This document shows positions 7,824-15,034 of a DNA stretch of 33,757 bases, in pieces. The notes beneath the pieces were generated by a model, which worked only from the letters and a program-made list of their open reading frames with translations, was not told where the DNA came from and ran no database searches. Numbering within the stretch: position 1 is the stretch's first letter; every line of letters begins with the position of its first letter. This DNA is from Paracoccaceae bacterium (GTDB lineage Bacteria > Pseudomonadota > Alphaproteobacteria > Rhodobacterales > Rhodobacteraceae). Location: positions 1 to 33,757 of the forward strand of contig DAOUPC010000001.1 in assembly GCA_030626365.1 (NCBI GenBank), given 5' to 3'. A program made the translations under genes and the position numbers.

Positions 7824-9059
7824 ATGAATATGAATTTGGGGATGCGGGACGAGAACCAAAAGCTTCTGGACCGGGTCGCGGCGATGATCCGCGACGAGAT
7901 CATACCGCTGGAAGATGAGTATCAGGGCGAGGTGTCCAAAGGGGACCGCTGGCAATACACCGAACGCCAGACCGAGATACTGGAGTCGCTGAAGGCCAAG
8001 GCCAAGGCACAGGGGTTGTGGAACTTCTGGCTGACGGACAGCGAACGCGGCTTTGGTCTGAGCACGGTTGAATACGCCTATTTCGCCGAAGAAATGGGCC
8101 GCACGCCGCTGGCCGCCGAGGTGTTCAACTGTTCCGCGCCCGACACCGGCAACATGGAAGTGTTCGAACGCTATGCCTCTGAGTCGCTGAAAGAGGAATG
8201 GCTGGTGCCGCTGCTTGAGGGCAAGGTGCGCTCTGCCTATCTGATGACGGAACCGGATGTGGCCAGTTCTGATGCCACCAACATTTCGATGTCCTGCGTG
8301 CGCGATGGCGACGACTATGTGTTGAACGGCGAAAAATGGTGGGCCAGCGGGGCGGGCGATCCGCGGTGCAGCGTTTATATCGTCATGGTCAAGACCGCCG
8401 GCGAAGAGATGCCAAAGCACAAGCGCCAGTCGATGATCGTGGTGCCGGCCAATCTGCCCGGTATCGAAATCATCCGCCCGATGGAGGTGTACGGCCACGA
8501 TGATGCGCCGCACGGCCACATGCATATGAAGCTGACCAATGTGCGGGTGCCTGCGGGCAACATCCTGCTGGGCGAAGGTCGCGGTTTCGAGATCGCCCAG
8601 GGGCGGCTTGGCCCAGGACGGATACACCATTGTATGCGGGCCATCGGCCAGGCCGAATCTGCGCTGGAACAGATGTGTAAACGGTCGCTGGCGCGCGAAG
8701 CATTTGGCAAGAAGCTGGCCCAACTGGGGGCGAATTACGACATCATCGCCGAATGCCGGATGGAGATTGAAATGGCCCGCCTGCTGTGCCTCAAGGCGGC
8801 TTGGTACATGGACAAGGGCGATGCCCGCGCCGCCGCGCCGTGGATTCACCAGATCAAGGTTGCGGCCCCACGGGTCGCGCTCAAGGTGATCGACGAGGCG
8901 GTACAGATGTTTGGTGGACAGGGTATTTCCCAGGATACACCACTGGCCCAGGCCTGGACCCACGTGCGGACCCTGCGACTGGCCGATGGGCCGGACGCCG
9001 TGCATCGCCGTCAGGTCGCGCGCACCGAACTGCGCAAGTACACCCAAGAGAAAGTATAA
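7824..9059 (+). CDS. Acyl-CoA dehydrogenase family protein, ACAD10/11-like
   Basis: 411-residue flavoprotein of the acyl-CoA dehydrogenase superfamily, expected to oxidise an acyl-CoA at the alpha-beta bond with electrons going to ETF. Family blocks are AYLMTEPDVASSDATNI, LNGEKWWASGAGDPRCSVYIVM, GRIHHCMRAIGQAE and QMFGGQGISQDTPLAQAW. At the place of the usual catalytic glutamate (YEGT) it has ADGP, with D388, as in the ACAD10/ACAD11 branch. The start is set at ATG 7824 after GGAGG at 7809-7813. A GTG at 7803 gives an in-frame extension that would cover that ribosome site, and an ATG at 7830 is the other option. It is transcribed alone and converges on the FAH-family gene. The substrate is unknown. 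Confidence 0.88.
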   Translation: MNMNLGMRDENQKLLDRVAAMIRDEIIPLEDEYQGEVSKGDRWQYTERQTEILESLKAKAKAQGLWNFWLTDSERGFGLSTVEYAYFAEEMGRTPLAAEVFNCSAPDTGNMEVFERYASESLKEEWLVPLLEGKVRSAYLMTEPDVASSDATNISMSCVRDGDDYVLNGEKWWASGAGDPRCSVYIVMVKTAGEEMPKHKRQSMIVVPANLPGIEIIRPMEVYGHDDAPHGHMHMKLTNVRVPAGNILLGEGRGFEIAQGRLGPGRIHHCMRAIGQAESALEQMCKRSLAREAFGKKLAQLGANYDIIAECRMEIEMARLLCLKAAWYMDKGDARAAAPWIHQIKVAAPRVALKVIDEAVQMFGGQGISQDTPLAQAWTHVRTLRLADGPDAVHRRQVARTELRKYTQEKV

Positions 9060-9066
9060 GTATACC

Positions 9067-9110
9067 GCCGCGCCCACCCTTACGGGGTTGGGCGCGGCGC
9101 TTATTTTCTT
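9067..9110 (+). terminator. Intrinsic terminator between convergent genes
   Basis: GCCGCGCCCA (9067-9076) pairs with TGGGCGCGGC (9089-9098), with further CCC/GGG pairing inside, followed by the T-rich TTATTTTCTT (9101-9110). It ends the acyl-CoA dehydrogenase transcript. The symmetrical stem could also slow the convergent minus-strand transcript. Confidence 0.85.
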
Positions 9111-9123
9111 GCCCCGAACCGGG

Positions 9124-10053
9124 CTAGTGGTTTTTGATGATCCGGTTTGACAGGATGCCGATACCTTCGATTTCCAGTTCGAACCGGTCGCCGGGTTCCA
9201 GACGTTTACCTGTCTCAAGGCCGCTGCCGGTGCCCACCGTGCCTGATCCGATCACCTCGCCGGGGTAAATCGTTTCCGAGGCCGATATATGCGCCAGAAT
9301 TGCCCCGAAATCATGGTGCATGTCGCGTGAATTTCCACCGCCCCAACGGATACCATTGATCCGCGCCTGCATGTCCAGCGCCGCCGGGTGTGGCACCTCG
9401 TCCGCCGTCAGGATGAACGGGCCAAGGATGTTGCCCGTGTCGAAATCCTTGCCCTTGGCCGGGCCCAACTGACCCGCCATTTCGTCCATCTGTGCATCGC
9501 GCGCGGATATGTCGTTCAGGATCGTATAGCCGAATATATGCGCGGGGGCGTCCGCGGGCGTGATGTCCTTGCCCTGCTTGCCGACAACAATCGCCAATTC
9601 CAGTTCTATATCCAGAAAATCGGCATATCCGGGCCAGATCACATCCGCGCCATGCCCGACAAAGGACATCCGGTTGCCCTTGTAATAAATCGGCTGACGA
9701 TACCAGACCGGCGGGATGACAAAGCTGCGTCCGGTCATCTTTTCGGCCGCCGCAAAGCTGTTGGTCAGGTGATCCTTGAACACCAGACAATCACGGTACT
9801 GTACCGGCATGAGGGGCGGCATGAATGTCACATCCGCCACCTTCAGAATTGCCCGCCTGTTGGACCGGCGCAGCAGGTGGTGGGCCTGTTCCAACCCATA
9901 ATCACCCTCTTCGATCACCGCCTGCATGTTGGTAAAGGTCCGGGTTTCATAGCGGGCGTATTCAGCCGCGCAATCCAGATCCAGCAGGGTTTCATCATCC
10001 AGCGCCGCCACCACGCGTGTCGTGCCCTCAAAAAGAACTGTTGCCAGCCGCAT
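9124..10053 (-). CDS. Fumarylacetoacetate hydrolase (FAH) family protein
   Basis: 309 residues. FAH-family enzymes are metal-dependent C-C hydrolases, hydratases or decarboxylases acting on diketo or hydroxymuconate-type acids. Characteristic segments are PVQYRDCLVFKDH, the metal-binding LDIELELAIVVGKQGKDI, GYTILNDISARDAQ, KGKDFDTGNILGPFI and the C-terminal GSGTVGTGSGLE. The start at 10053 (MRLATVLFEG) is preceded by GGGGAATAACAAG; a longer frame upstream adds 17 unlikely residues. The gene lies 102 nt downstream of paaZ on the same strand and may be in its transcript, although it is not a known step of the phenylacetyl-CoA pathway. Convergence with the acyl-CoA dehydrogenase gene ends its unit. 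The substrate is not predictable. Confidence 0.86.
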   Translation of the reverse strand: MRLATVLFEGTTRVVAALDDETLLDLDCAAEYARYETRTFTNMQAVIEEGDYGLEQAHHLLRRSNRRAILKVADVTFMPPLMPVQYRDCLVFKDHLTNSFAAAEKMTGRSFVIPPVWYRQPIYYKGNRMSFVGHGADVIWPGYADFLDIELELAIVVGKQGKDITPADAPAHIFGYTILNDISARDAQMDEMAGQLGPAKGKDFDTGNILGPFILTADEVPHPAALDMQARINGIRWGGGNSRDMHHDFGAILAHISASETIYPGEVIGSGTVGTGSGLETGKRLEPGDRFELEIEGIGILSNRIIKNH

Positions 10054-10155
10054 CTTGTTATTCCCCGAATATGGCGACAGCGCGGGTAAACCCGGCCAAG
10101 GCACCTTTGATCTTGTAGGGCAGCCCCCTAGGTGCAGGATTAATGGGTCCTGACC

Positions 10156-12186
10156 CTAATAGGCAACCATCGTCAGCAGTTCGTATTCGCCAACCATGTC
10201 AGCGTCCTGATTGCTTAGCGTTACATGCCAGCGCACCTCGCCATAGTCATCATTGCGTTGGGTTTTCTTTTTCACCGTCAGGCGCACGGCAATGGCATCA
10301 CCCGCGCTGACCGGTTTCATGAATCGCAGGTTATCCAGCCCGGTATTGGCCAAAACCGGCCCTTCGTTCGGTTCAACAAACAACCCCGCCGCAAAGCTAA
10401 GCAACAGATAGCCATGCGCCACACGACCCGGAAAGAACGGGTTTCGGGCGGCGGCGTCTTCGTCCATGTGGGCATAAAAATTATCCCCCGTGAAATCGGC
10501 GAAATGTTCGATGTCATCCAACGTGATGGTGCGCGGCGCGGTATTCAGTGTCTCACCAATCGACAACTCGTCAAAGCGGCAGGTAAAGGGATGCGCCGGG
10601 CCTGCAATCTCGGTCGCGCCGGGCACCCATGTGCCACTGATGGCTGTCAGAATATCGGGCGAACCCTGAATGGCGGTGCGTTGCATGTAATGCATGACAC
10701 CGCGCACCCCGCCCAGTTCCTCGCCGCCACCGGCGCGGCCCGGCCCACCATGCACCATATGCGGCAGGGGGGATCCGTGCCCGGTGGATTCCTTCATAGA
10801 ATCGCGGTTGTTGAAATAAAGCCGCCCGTGAAATGCCCCCGCGCCAATGGCCACCTGACGGGCCACATCCGCGTCATGGGTAATGACCGAGGCCACCAGG
10901 CTGCCTTGCCCCCGGTTGGCCAGCGCAATGGCATGATCCAGATCGCGGTAGGGCATGATGGTTGAAACCGGGCCAAAGGCCTCGACCTCGTGTATGGCCT
11001 GCGCGCTGTCGGGGTCGGCGCAATGAAACAGCATCGGCGGCACAAACGCGCCTTTGGCCGCATCGGCCCCCTCAACGGTGAAATTGTCGGGGTCGCCAAA
11101 TACCCGCTCGGCCTCTTGTGCGATGATCGCCGCACTTGCCAGCACGTCGCGTTTCTGGCCCACGCTGACCAGCGCGCCCATGCGGGTGGTTTCCAGCCGG
11201 GGGTCACCGATCCGTATCTTTGCCAGCCGTTCGGACAGCGCCGAAATTACCGCATCCACCTGTGATTGCGGCGCAAGGATGCGACGAATGGCGGTGCATT
11301 TCTGACCCGCCTTGGCGGTCATTTCGCGGGTCACTTCCTTGACGAACAGGTCAAATTCGGGCGTGCCGGGCACCGCATCAGGCCCCAGAATAGATGCATT
11401 CAGGCTGTCTTGTTCGGCCACAAAGCGCACCGCGTTTTTCAGGATCACCGGGTTTGATCGCAGCATCAGCGCAGTATTGGCCGAGCCTGTAAAACTGACC
11501 ACATCCTGCCCGCCCACATGGCTCAGCATATCACCCAAACCCCCTGACACCAGTTGCAGTGCCCCGGCGGGCAACAGCCCCGAACCAAGCATCAACCGCA
11601 CAGCCAGTTCGGTCACATAACAGGAATTGGTGGCCGGTTTCACAATCGCCGGCATCCCCGCCAACAGGGCCGGGGCCAGCTTTTCCAACATCCCCCAGAC
11701 CGGAAAGTTGAAGGCGTTGATATGCACCGCCACGCCCTGAAGGGGGGTGCATATGTGTTGACCCAGAAAGGTGCCGCTGCGGCCCAGCTGTTCAACCTCT
11801 CCGTCAACATAGACATGCCCGTCGGGCATTTCACGCCGCCCTTTTGAGGCAAAGACAAACATCGTGCCAATGCCACCATCGACATCAATCATATGATCCG
11901 ATTGCGTGGCACCGGTGTCGAACGACAGATCATAAAGCGCCTGTTTGTTCCTGCCCAGATGCGCCGCCAATCCTTTGAGCATCCTTGCCCGGTCATGAAA
12001 CGTCATGGCGCGCAGGGCCGGGCCACCCACGGTACGGGCGTGATCCAGCATGGCCTGCACATCCAGTGTGTCGTTGCCCGCCTGCGCGATCACCTTCCCG
12101 GTGATTGCACTGGCGATATCGCGCGCACCGGAACCGGGGGCGATCCATGAACCTGCGGCGAAACTGGGGACCTGTTGGATGCTCAT
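10156..12186 (-). CDS. paaZ: Bifunctional oxepin-CoA hydrolase / 3-oxo-5,6-dehydrosuberyl-CoA semialdehyde dehydrogenase
   Basis: 676 residues, close to the 681 of E. coli PaaZ. The N-terminal aldehyde dehydrogenase domain (about 1-520) has the catalytic E258 (FVAEQDSLN) and C297 (AGQKCTAIRR). The C-terminal MaoC-type hydratase domain (about 535-676) has DNFYAHMDEDAA and FPGRVAHGYLLLSFAAG. It hydrolyses the oxepin-CoA ring and oxidises the resulting aldehyde in the aerobic phenylacetate pathway. The start at 12186 (MSIQQVPSF) follows AAGGAGAACGATA; an upstream in-frame extension has no support. It is divergent from paaG, and the 122-nt gap holds overlapping promoters and a candidate TetR operator. 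A GGGTCCTGACCC palindrome overlaps the stop codon. Confidence 0.95.
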   Translation of the reverse strand: MSIQQVPSFAAGSWIAPGSGARDIASAITGKVIAQAGNDTLDVQAMLDHARTVGGPALRAMTFHDRARMLKGLAAHLGRNKQALYDLSFDTGATQSDHMIDVDGGIGTMFVFASKGRREMPDGHVYVDGEVEQLGRSGTFLGQHICTPLQGVAVHINAFNFPVWGMLEKLAPALLAGMPAIVKPATNSCYVTELAVRLMLGSGLLPAGALQLVSGGLGDMLSHVGGQDVVSFTGSANTALMLRSNPVILKNAVRFVAEQDSLNASILGPDAVPGTPEFDLFVKEVTREMTAKAGQKCTAIRRILAPQSQVDAVISALSERLAKIRIGDPRLETTRMGALVSVGQKRDVLASAAIIAQEAERVFGDPDNFTVEGADAAKGAFVPPMLFHCADPDSAQAIHEVEAFGPVSTIMPYRDLDHAIALANRGQGSLVASVITHDADVARQVAIGAGAFHGRLYFNNRDSMKESTGHGSPLPHMVHGGPGRAGGGEELGGVRGVMHYMQRTAIQGSPDILTAISGTWVPGATEIAGPAHPFTCRFDELSIGETLNTAPRTITLDDIEHFADFTGDNFYAHMDEDAAARNPFFPGRVAHGYLLLSFAAGLFVEPNEGPVLANTGLDNLRFMKPVSAGDAIAVRLTVKKKTQRNDDYGEVRWHVTLSNQDADMVGEYELLTMVAY

Positions 12187-12243
12187 TATCGTTCTCCTTG
12201 GCCTGCAAGGCCCTGTTGTCGCTGGGATTGATCCGTTGGCTTT

Positions 12244-12276
12244 ATTATTGACCAACCGTTCGGTTTATGCAAGATA
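12244..12276. promoter_or_regulatory. Overlapping divergent promoters for paaZ and paaG
   Basis: On the minus strand TTGCAT (complement of 12267-12272), a 17-nt spacer and AATAAT (complement of 12244-12249) make a good sigma-70-like promoter for paaZ. On the plus strand TTGACC (12248-12253) with AGATAC at 12272-12277 (18-nt spacer) is a weaker candidate for paaG. The inverted repeat at 12254-12265 lies in the spacer of both. Confidence 0.6.
12254..12265. promoter_or_regulatory. Candidate PaaR (TetR) operator, site 1
   Basis: AACCG-TT-CGGTT is an inverted repeat with perfect 5-nt arms. It contains the core ACCG-NN-CGGT, which is shared with the site in front of paaJ at 19914-19929. Its position inside the spacers of both divergent promoters suits repression by the TetR protein encoded at 13653. 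Confidence 0.65.
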
Positions 12277-12308
12277 CGATCCAGCGGTCACATACTCAGA
12301 GGGGCAAC

Positions 12309-13100
12309 ATGAGCGACAGTATTCTTGCGCAAAACCACGGAAACTGGACAGAAATCACGCTGAACCGGCCCGACCGCCTGAACAGCTTTAATGACGCCAT
12401 GCATCTGGCCCTGCGCGGCGAAATCGAAAAGGCGCGCGATGGTGGGGCGCGGGCAATTCTGCTGACCGGGGCAGGGCGCGGGTTTTGTGCCGGGCAGGAT
12501 CTGGGCGACCGGGACCCGTCCAAAATGGACAGCCCCCCGGACCTGAGCCAGACAATCCTGACCTATTACGCGCCGCTGGTCCGCCTGATCCGGTCGCTGG
12601 AATTTCCGGTGGTCTGCGCGGTAAACGGCGTGGCCGCAGGGGCAGGGGCCAACATCGCGCTGGCCTGCGACATCGTGCTGGCGGCAAACAGCGCCCGGTT
12701 TATCCAAAGTTTCGCCAAGGTCGGCCTGGTGCCGGACGCAGGCGGCAGTTTCGCACTGCCCCGCCTTCTGGGCGAGGCCCGCGCCAAGGGGCTGGCCCTG
12801 ACCGCCACGCCTTTGTCCGCCGAACAGGCCGCCGAATGGGGCCTGATCTGGAAGGCCATCGCAGACGCCGACCTGATGGACGAGGCCCGCAGCCTGACCG
12901 CCGGACTGGCCGATGGGCCAACCGTTGGACTGGGCCTGACCAAGATGGCGATACAGGCCGCCGCAACCAATTCACTGGATCAACAGCTAGAGCTTGAGGC
13001 CCAGTCACAGAAAACCTGTGGCGAAAGCCCCGACTACGCCGAGGGCGTCAGCGCCTTTCTGGGCAAACGCACGCCAATATTCAAAGGAACCAGAACATGA
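12309..13100 (+). CDS. paaG: 2-(1,2-epoxy-1,2-dihydrophenyl)acetyl-CoA isomerase
   Basis: 263-residue crotonase-fold enzyme, predicted to convert ring-1,2-epoxyphenylacetyl-CoA into oxepin-CoA. The CoA/oxyanion segments GRGFCAGQDL (about 57-66) and NGVAAGAGANIALACD are present. The acidic residue expected for isomerisation is D143 in GLVPDAGGSFALPR, matching the position in PaaG proteins. The start at 12309 follows GAGGGG; an in-frame ATG at 12267 lies in the promoter region and is rejected. The stop overlaps the paaI start (ATGA). PaaF-type enoyl-CoA hydratases share the fold, but GLVPDAGG and the position next to paaZ favour PaaG. Confidence 0.9.
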   Translation: MSDSILAQNHGNWTEITLNRPDRLNSFNDAMHLALRGEIEKARDGGARAILLTGAGRGFCAGQDLGDRDPSKMDSPPDLSQTILTYYAPLVRLIRSLEFPVVCAVNGVAAGAGANIALACDIVLAANSARFIQSFAKVGLVPDAGGSFALPRLLGEARAKGLALTATPLSAEQAAEWGLIWKAIADADLMDEARSLTAGLADGPTVGLGLTKMAIQAAATNSLDQQLELEAQSQKTCGESPDYAEGVSAFLGKRTPIFKGTRT

Positions 13101-13522
13101 CGCCGCAACAACGCGCCGAACGCACGGCCAGCACGATGATGACGGCCGATGCCGCCTCGCCCTGGGTCGGAATTGAAGTGGTTTCAATGGATGAAGGGGC
13201 CGCGACGATGGCGCTGACAGTGCAGAAACACCATTGCAACGGCCACGGCATCTGCCATGGCGGCATTACCTATATGCTGGCCGATACCGCGTTTGCCTTT
13301 GCCGCCAACAGCCGCAACCAATCCACCGTCGCGCATCACAACTCGATCAGTTATCTGGCCCCCGGCCAGTTGGGCGACTGCCTGACCGCCATCGCAACCG
13401 AGATAAGCCTGGCAGGACGCACAGGTATTTACGACGTGACCGTCACAAACCAGCACGGTCAGGTCACGGCCGAATTTCGCGGCATATCGCGGACCATAAA
13501 AGGTCAGATATTTGACGAATGA
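13097..13522 (+). CDS. paaI: Hydroxyphenylacetyl-CoA thioesterase
   Basis: 141-residue hot-dog thioesterase. PaaI hydrolyses dead-end ring-hydroxylated or epoxidised phenylacetyl-CoA products to release CoA. The key segment NGHGICHGGITYMLADTAFAFAANS contains the catalytic aspartate D63 and the HGG turn; AHHNSISYLAPGQLGD is also typical. Its ATG overlaps the paaG stop by 4 nt, so translation is probably coupled. The next feature is a short ORF that looks like a paaK remnant, 18 nt downstream. Confidence 0.92.
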   Translation: MTPQQRAERTASTMMTADAASPWVGIEVVSMDEGAATMALTVQKHHCNGHGICHGGITYMLADTAFAFAANSRNQSTVAHHNSISYLAPGQLGDCLTAIATEISLAGRTGIYDVTVTNQHGQVTAEFRGISRTIKGQIFDE

Positions 13523-13540
13523 TCAGGACCAAGGAAGGCC

Positions 13541-13648
13541 ATGATGAAGGATCTGCCCCCACATAAATCCAACCTGGACCGCCTGAAATGGGGGCCGCAC
13601 CGGGCGCGGCCTGTGGCCGGCGTGTCAGACAACCGGAACAAGGGATAA
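13541..13648 (+). pseudogene. 35-codon ORF resembling a remnant of phenylacetate-CoA ligase (paaK)
   Basis: A short ORF with a good ribosome site (AAGGAAGG at 13531-13538) lies exactly between paaI and the TetR gene, where related loci often carry paaK. It begins MMKDLPPHKSNLD, resembling my recollection of alphaproteobacterial PaaK N-termini (MKDLxPxKxxLDPIE...). It then runs directly into RLKW, which in PaaK comes about 15-20 residues later, and ends in a basic tail VSDNRNKG, reminiscent of the C-terminal DNR of PaaK. The simplest reading is one or more in-frame deletions that removed over 90% of paaK while keeping start and stop. It could instead be a genuine small protein. The paaR start is 4 nt after the stop, so translation of this ORF may feed paaR. 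Confidence 0.5.
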
Positions 13649-13652
13649 TCCC

Positions 13653-14249
13653 ATGGCCCGCACCATCGCCAAGGACCACGACCAAAAGCGCGCCCAGATC
13701 CTCAGGGCGGCGGCCAAGGTGTTTGCCACCGAAGGGTTCGATCGCGCCTCGATGACCCAACTGGCGCGTGAATGCGGTATCTCAAAGGCCAATATCTATC
13801 ACTATTACGACGGCAAAGACGCGATCCTGTTTGACATTCTTGACAGTTACCTGCGGGCGCTGCGGGACCGGATCGTCGGTATTGATGTGGCCGGGCTGGA
13901 CCCGCAACAGCGGTTGCAGCACATCGTGTCGGAAATCCTGCTGGCCTATCAGGGGGCGGACCACGAACATCAGGTACAGATCAACGGCATGTCGGCCCTG
14001 CCGGATGCCCAGCAAAAGCTGTTGCGCGGGTATCAGCGCGATATGGTGACGTACGTCAGCGACACCATTCTGGCGATTGCGCCGGGTGTGTTCTGCGATG
14101 ACGCGCCCAAACTGCGGGCGACAACCATGTCGGTGTTTGGAATGCTGAACTGGTATTACATGTGGAACACCGGGGCCGGAGCACAGGCGCGCGATGAATA
14201 CGCAAGGCTGGTTACGAACCTGACACTGAACGGGCTGAACGGGCTTTAG
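13653..14249 (+). CDS. paaR: TetR/AcrR-family regulator, probable repressor of the paa genes
   Basis: 198 residues. The N-terminal TetR DNA-binding domain is clear: RAQILRAAAKVFATEGFDRASMTQLARECGISKANIYHYYDGKDAIL, with the recognition helix around residues 44-50. The C-terminal ligand domain is typical in length and would bind a CoA thioester such as phenylacetyl-CoA. The start at 13653 follows AAGGGAT. As the last gene of paaG-paaI-(paaK remnant)-paaR it is probably autoregulated through the inverted repeat at 12254-12265. A second ACCG-NN-CGGT site lies in front of paaJ. It overlaps the convergent rhodanese-HTH gene by 4 nt. The symbol paaR is given by position and family, not by sequence identity. 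Confidence 0.82.
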   Translation: MARTIAKDHDQKRAQILRAAAKVFATEGFDRASMTQLARECGISKANIYHYYDGKDAILFDILDSYLRALRDRIVGIDVAGLDPQQRLQHIVSEILLAYQGADHEHQVQINGMSALPDAQQKLLRGYQRDMVTYVSDTILAIAPGVFCDDAPKLRATTMSVFGMLNWYYMWNTGAGAQARDEYARLVTNLTLNGLNGL

Positions 14250-14911
14250 CGGCTTGATACACGCGGCGAGATTTCGCGCCGTATCTGTTCGCCCAGCTTG
14301 TGGCGTGCGCGCTCCAGGTCATGCTCCAATTGCAGATGCACCCAGAAATCTGCCGCCGTGCTGAAATAGCGTGCCAGGCGCAGTGACAATTCGACCCCCA
14401 CGCTGGTGTCTCCGGCCAGCAGGTCAATAACTCGCCCCTCCAGAACACCGATGTTTTGGGCCAGTTCGGGTGCCGAAATGCCAAGCGGTTTCATGTATTC
14501 ACCCATCAGCACATCACCCGGGCGCGGGCACAGGAACACCGGCTTGGCGGTTTTTTCCTCTTCTCCGGGGGGCAAAAGCTGAACCTCGGTGGCGTATCCG
14601 GCGGCCTTCCAGGCGTCCATGCCGCCAGTCATGTGGATGATGTCCTTGTGCCCCTCGTTCAGCAGCATTTTACCCGCCGCCTCGGAGCGTTTGCCCACCG
14701 CACAATGCAAAACCACGGTCTTGCCGGGCAGGGACGGAAAGAACTCTGCGTCAAAGCTGGACAGGGGCAGCAACAAGGCCCCGGCGATATGCTCGGCATC
14801 GTATTCCGAGGTTTCGCGCACATCGACCAACAGGATTTCGTTGCGGTCCAGCCATTCCTTGATCTGTTTGACATCGGCGGCCCGAACCGTGCGTGGTGCT
14901 GTGTCGGTCAT
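14246..14911 (-). CDS. Rhodanese domain fused to HigA-type (XRE) helix-turn-helix domain
   Basis: 221 residues with two recognisable domains. Residues about 8-110 are a rhodanese domain with LLVDVRETSEYDAEHIAGALLLP, the active-site cysteine C70 in the loop CAVGKRS and MTGGMDAWKAAGY. Residues about 128-215 are a HigA/VapI-like HTH: PRPGDVLMGEYMKPLGISAPELAQNIGVLEGRVIDLLAG, then VELSLRLARYFSTAADFWVHLQLEHDLE. HigA normally neutralises a HigB RNase, but no HigB-sized partner lies nearby. The start at 14911 (MTDTAPRTV) follows AAGGGA; the longer frame upstream is not supported. A terminator-like hairpin separates it from paaE, and TTGCGT-N16-TAAGGG on the minus strand is a weak promoter candidate. 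Its end overlaps paaR. A sulfur- or redox-sensing regulator is possible but is inference. Confidence 0.85.
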   Translation of the reverse strand: MTDTAPRTVRAADVKQIKEWLDRNEILLVDVRETSEYDAEHIAGALLLPLSSFDAEFFPSLPGKTVVLHCAVGKRSEAAGKMLLNEGHKDIIHMTGGMDAWKAAGYATEVQLLPPGEEEKTAKPVFLCPRPGDVLMGEYMKPLGISAPELAQNIGVLEGRVIDLLAGDTSVGVELSLRLARYFSTAADFWVHLQLEHDLERARHKLGEQIRREISPRVSSR

Positions 14912-14971
14912 TGCTGAATCCCTTTTCTGGCGGCTGATCCCCCTTACAATGTAGTGACCCCGACGCAATAG

Positions 14972-14995
14972 AAAAAGGGGCCGTCTTTGCGCGGC
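14972..14995 (-). terminator. Terminator-like hairpin after paaE
   Basis: Reading the minus strand, GCCG and CGGC (plus positions 14992-14995 and 14980-14983) pair around an 8-nt loop and are followed by CCC and a TTTTT run (plus 14972-14976). A second small stem, CCGGG/CCCGG at 15019-15032, lies nearer the paaE stop. Together they probably end the paaJABCDE transcript; the stem is short, so strength is uncertain. Confidence 0.45.
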
Positions 14996-15034
14996 ACTTC
15001 CCCCCCCGTGTCACCCAACCGGGATCACCCGGCC

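Noticed and set aside
7743..9218. 491-codon minus-strand frame opposite the acyl-CoA dehydrogenase
   Set aside because: Same reasoning: a shadow of a well-supported gene with histidine- and glycine-rich nonsense composition, and it runs through a clear terminator.
10145..10156. GGGTCCTGACCC palindrome at the paaZ stop as a terminator
   Set aside because: A 2-nt loop cannot form a normal hairpin and no T-tract follows; it is more likely chance.
14246..14911. Ordinary HigBA toxin-antitoxin module
   Set aside because: No HigB-like ORF of about 90-110 codons lies next to the gene on either side; neighbours are paaR and paaE.
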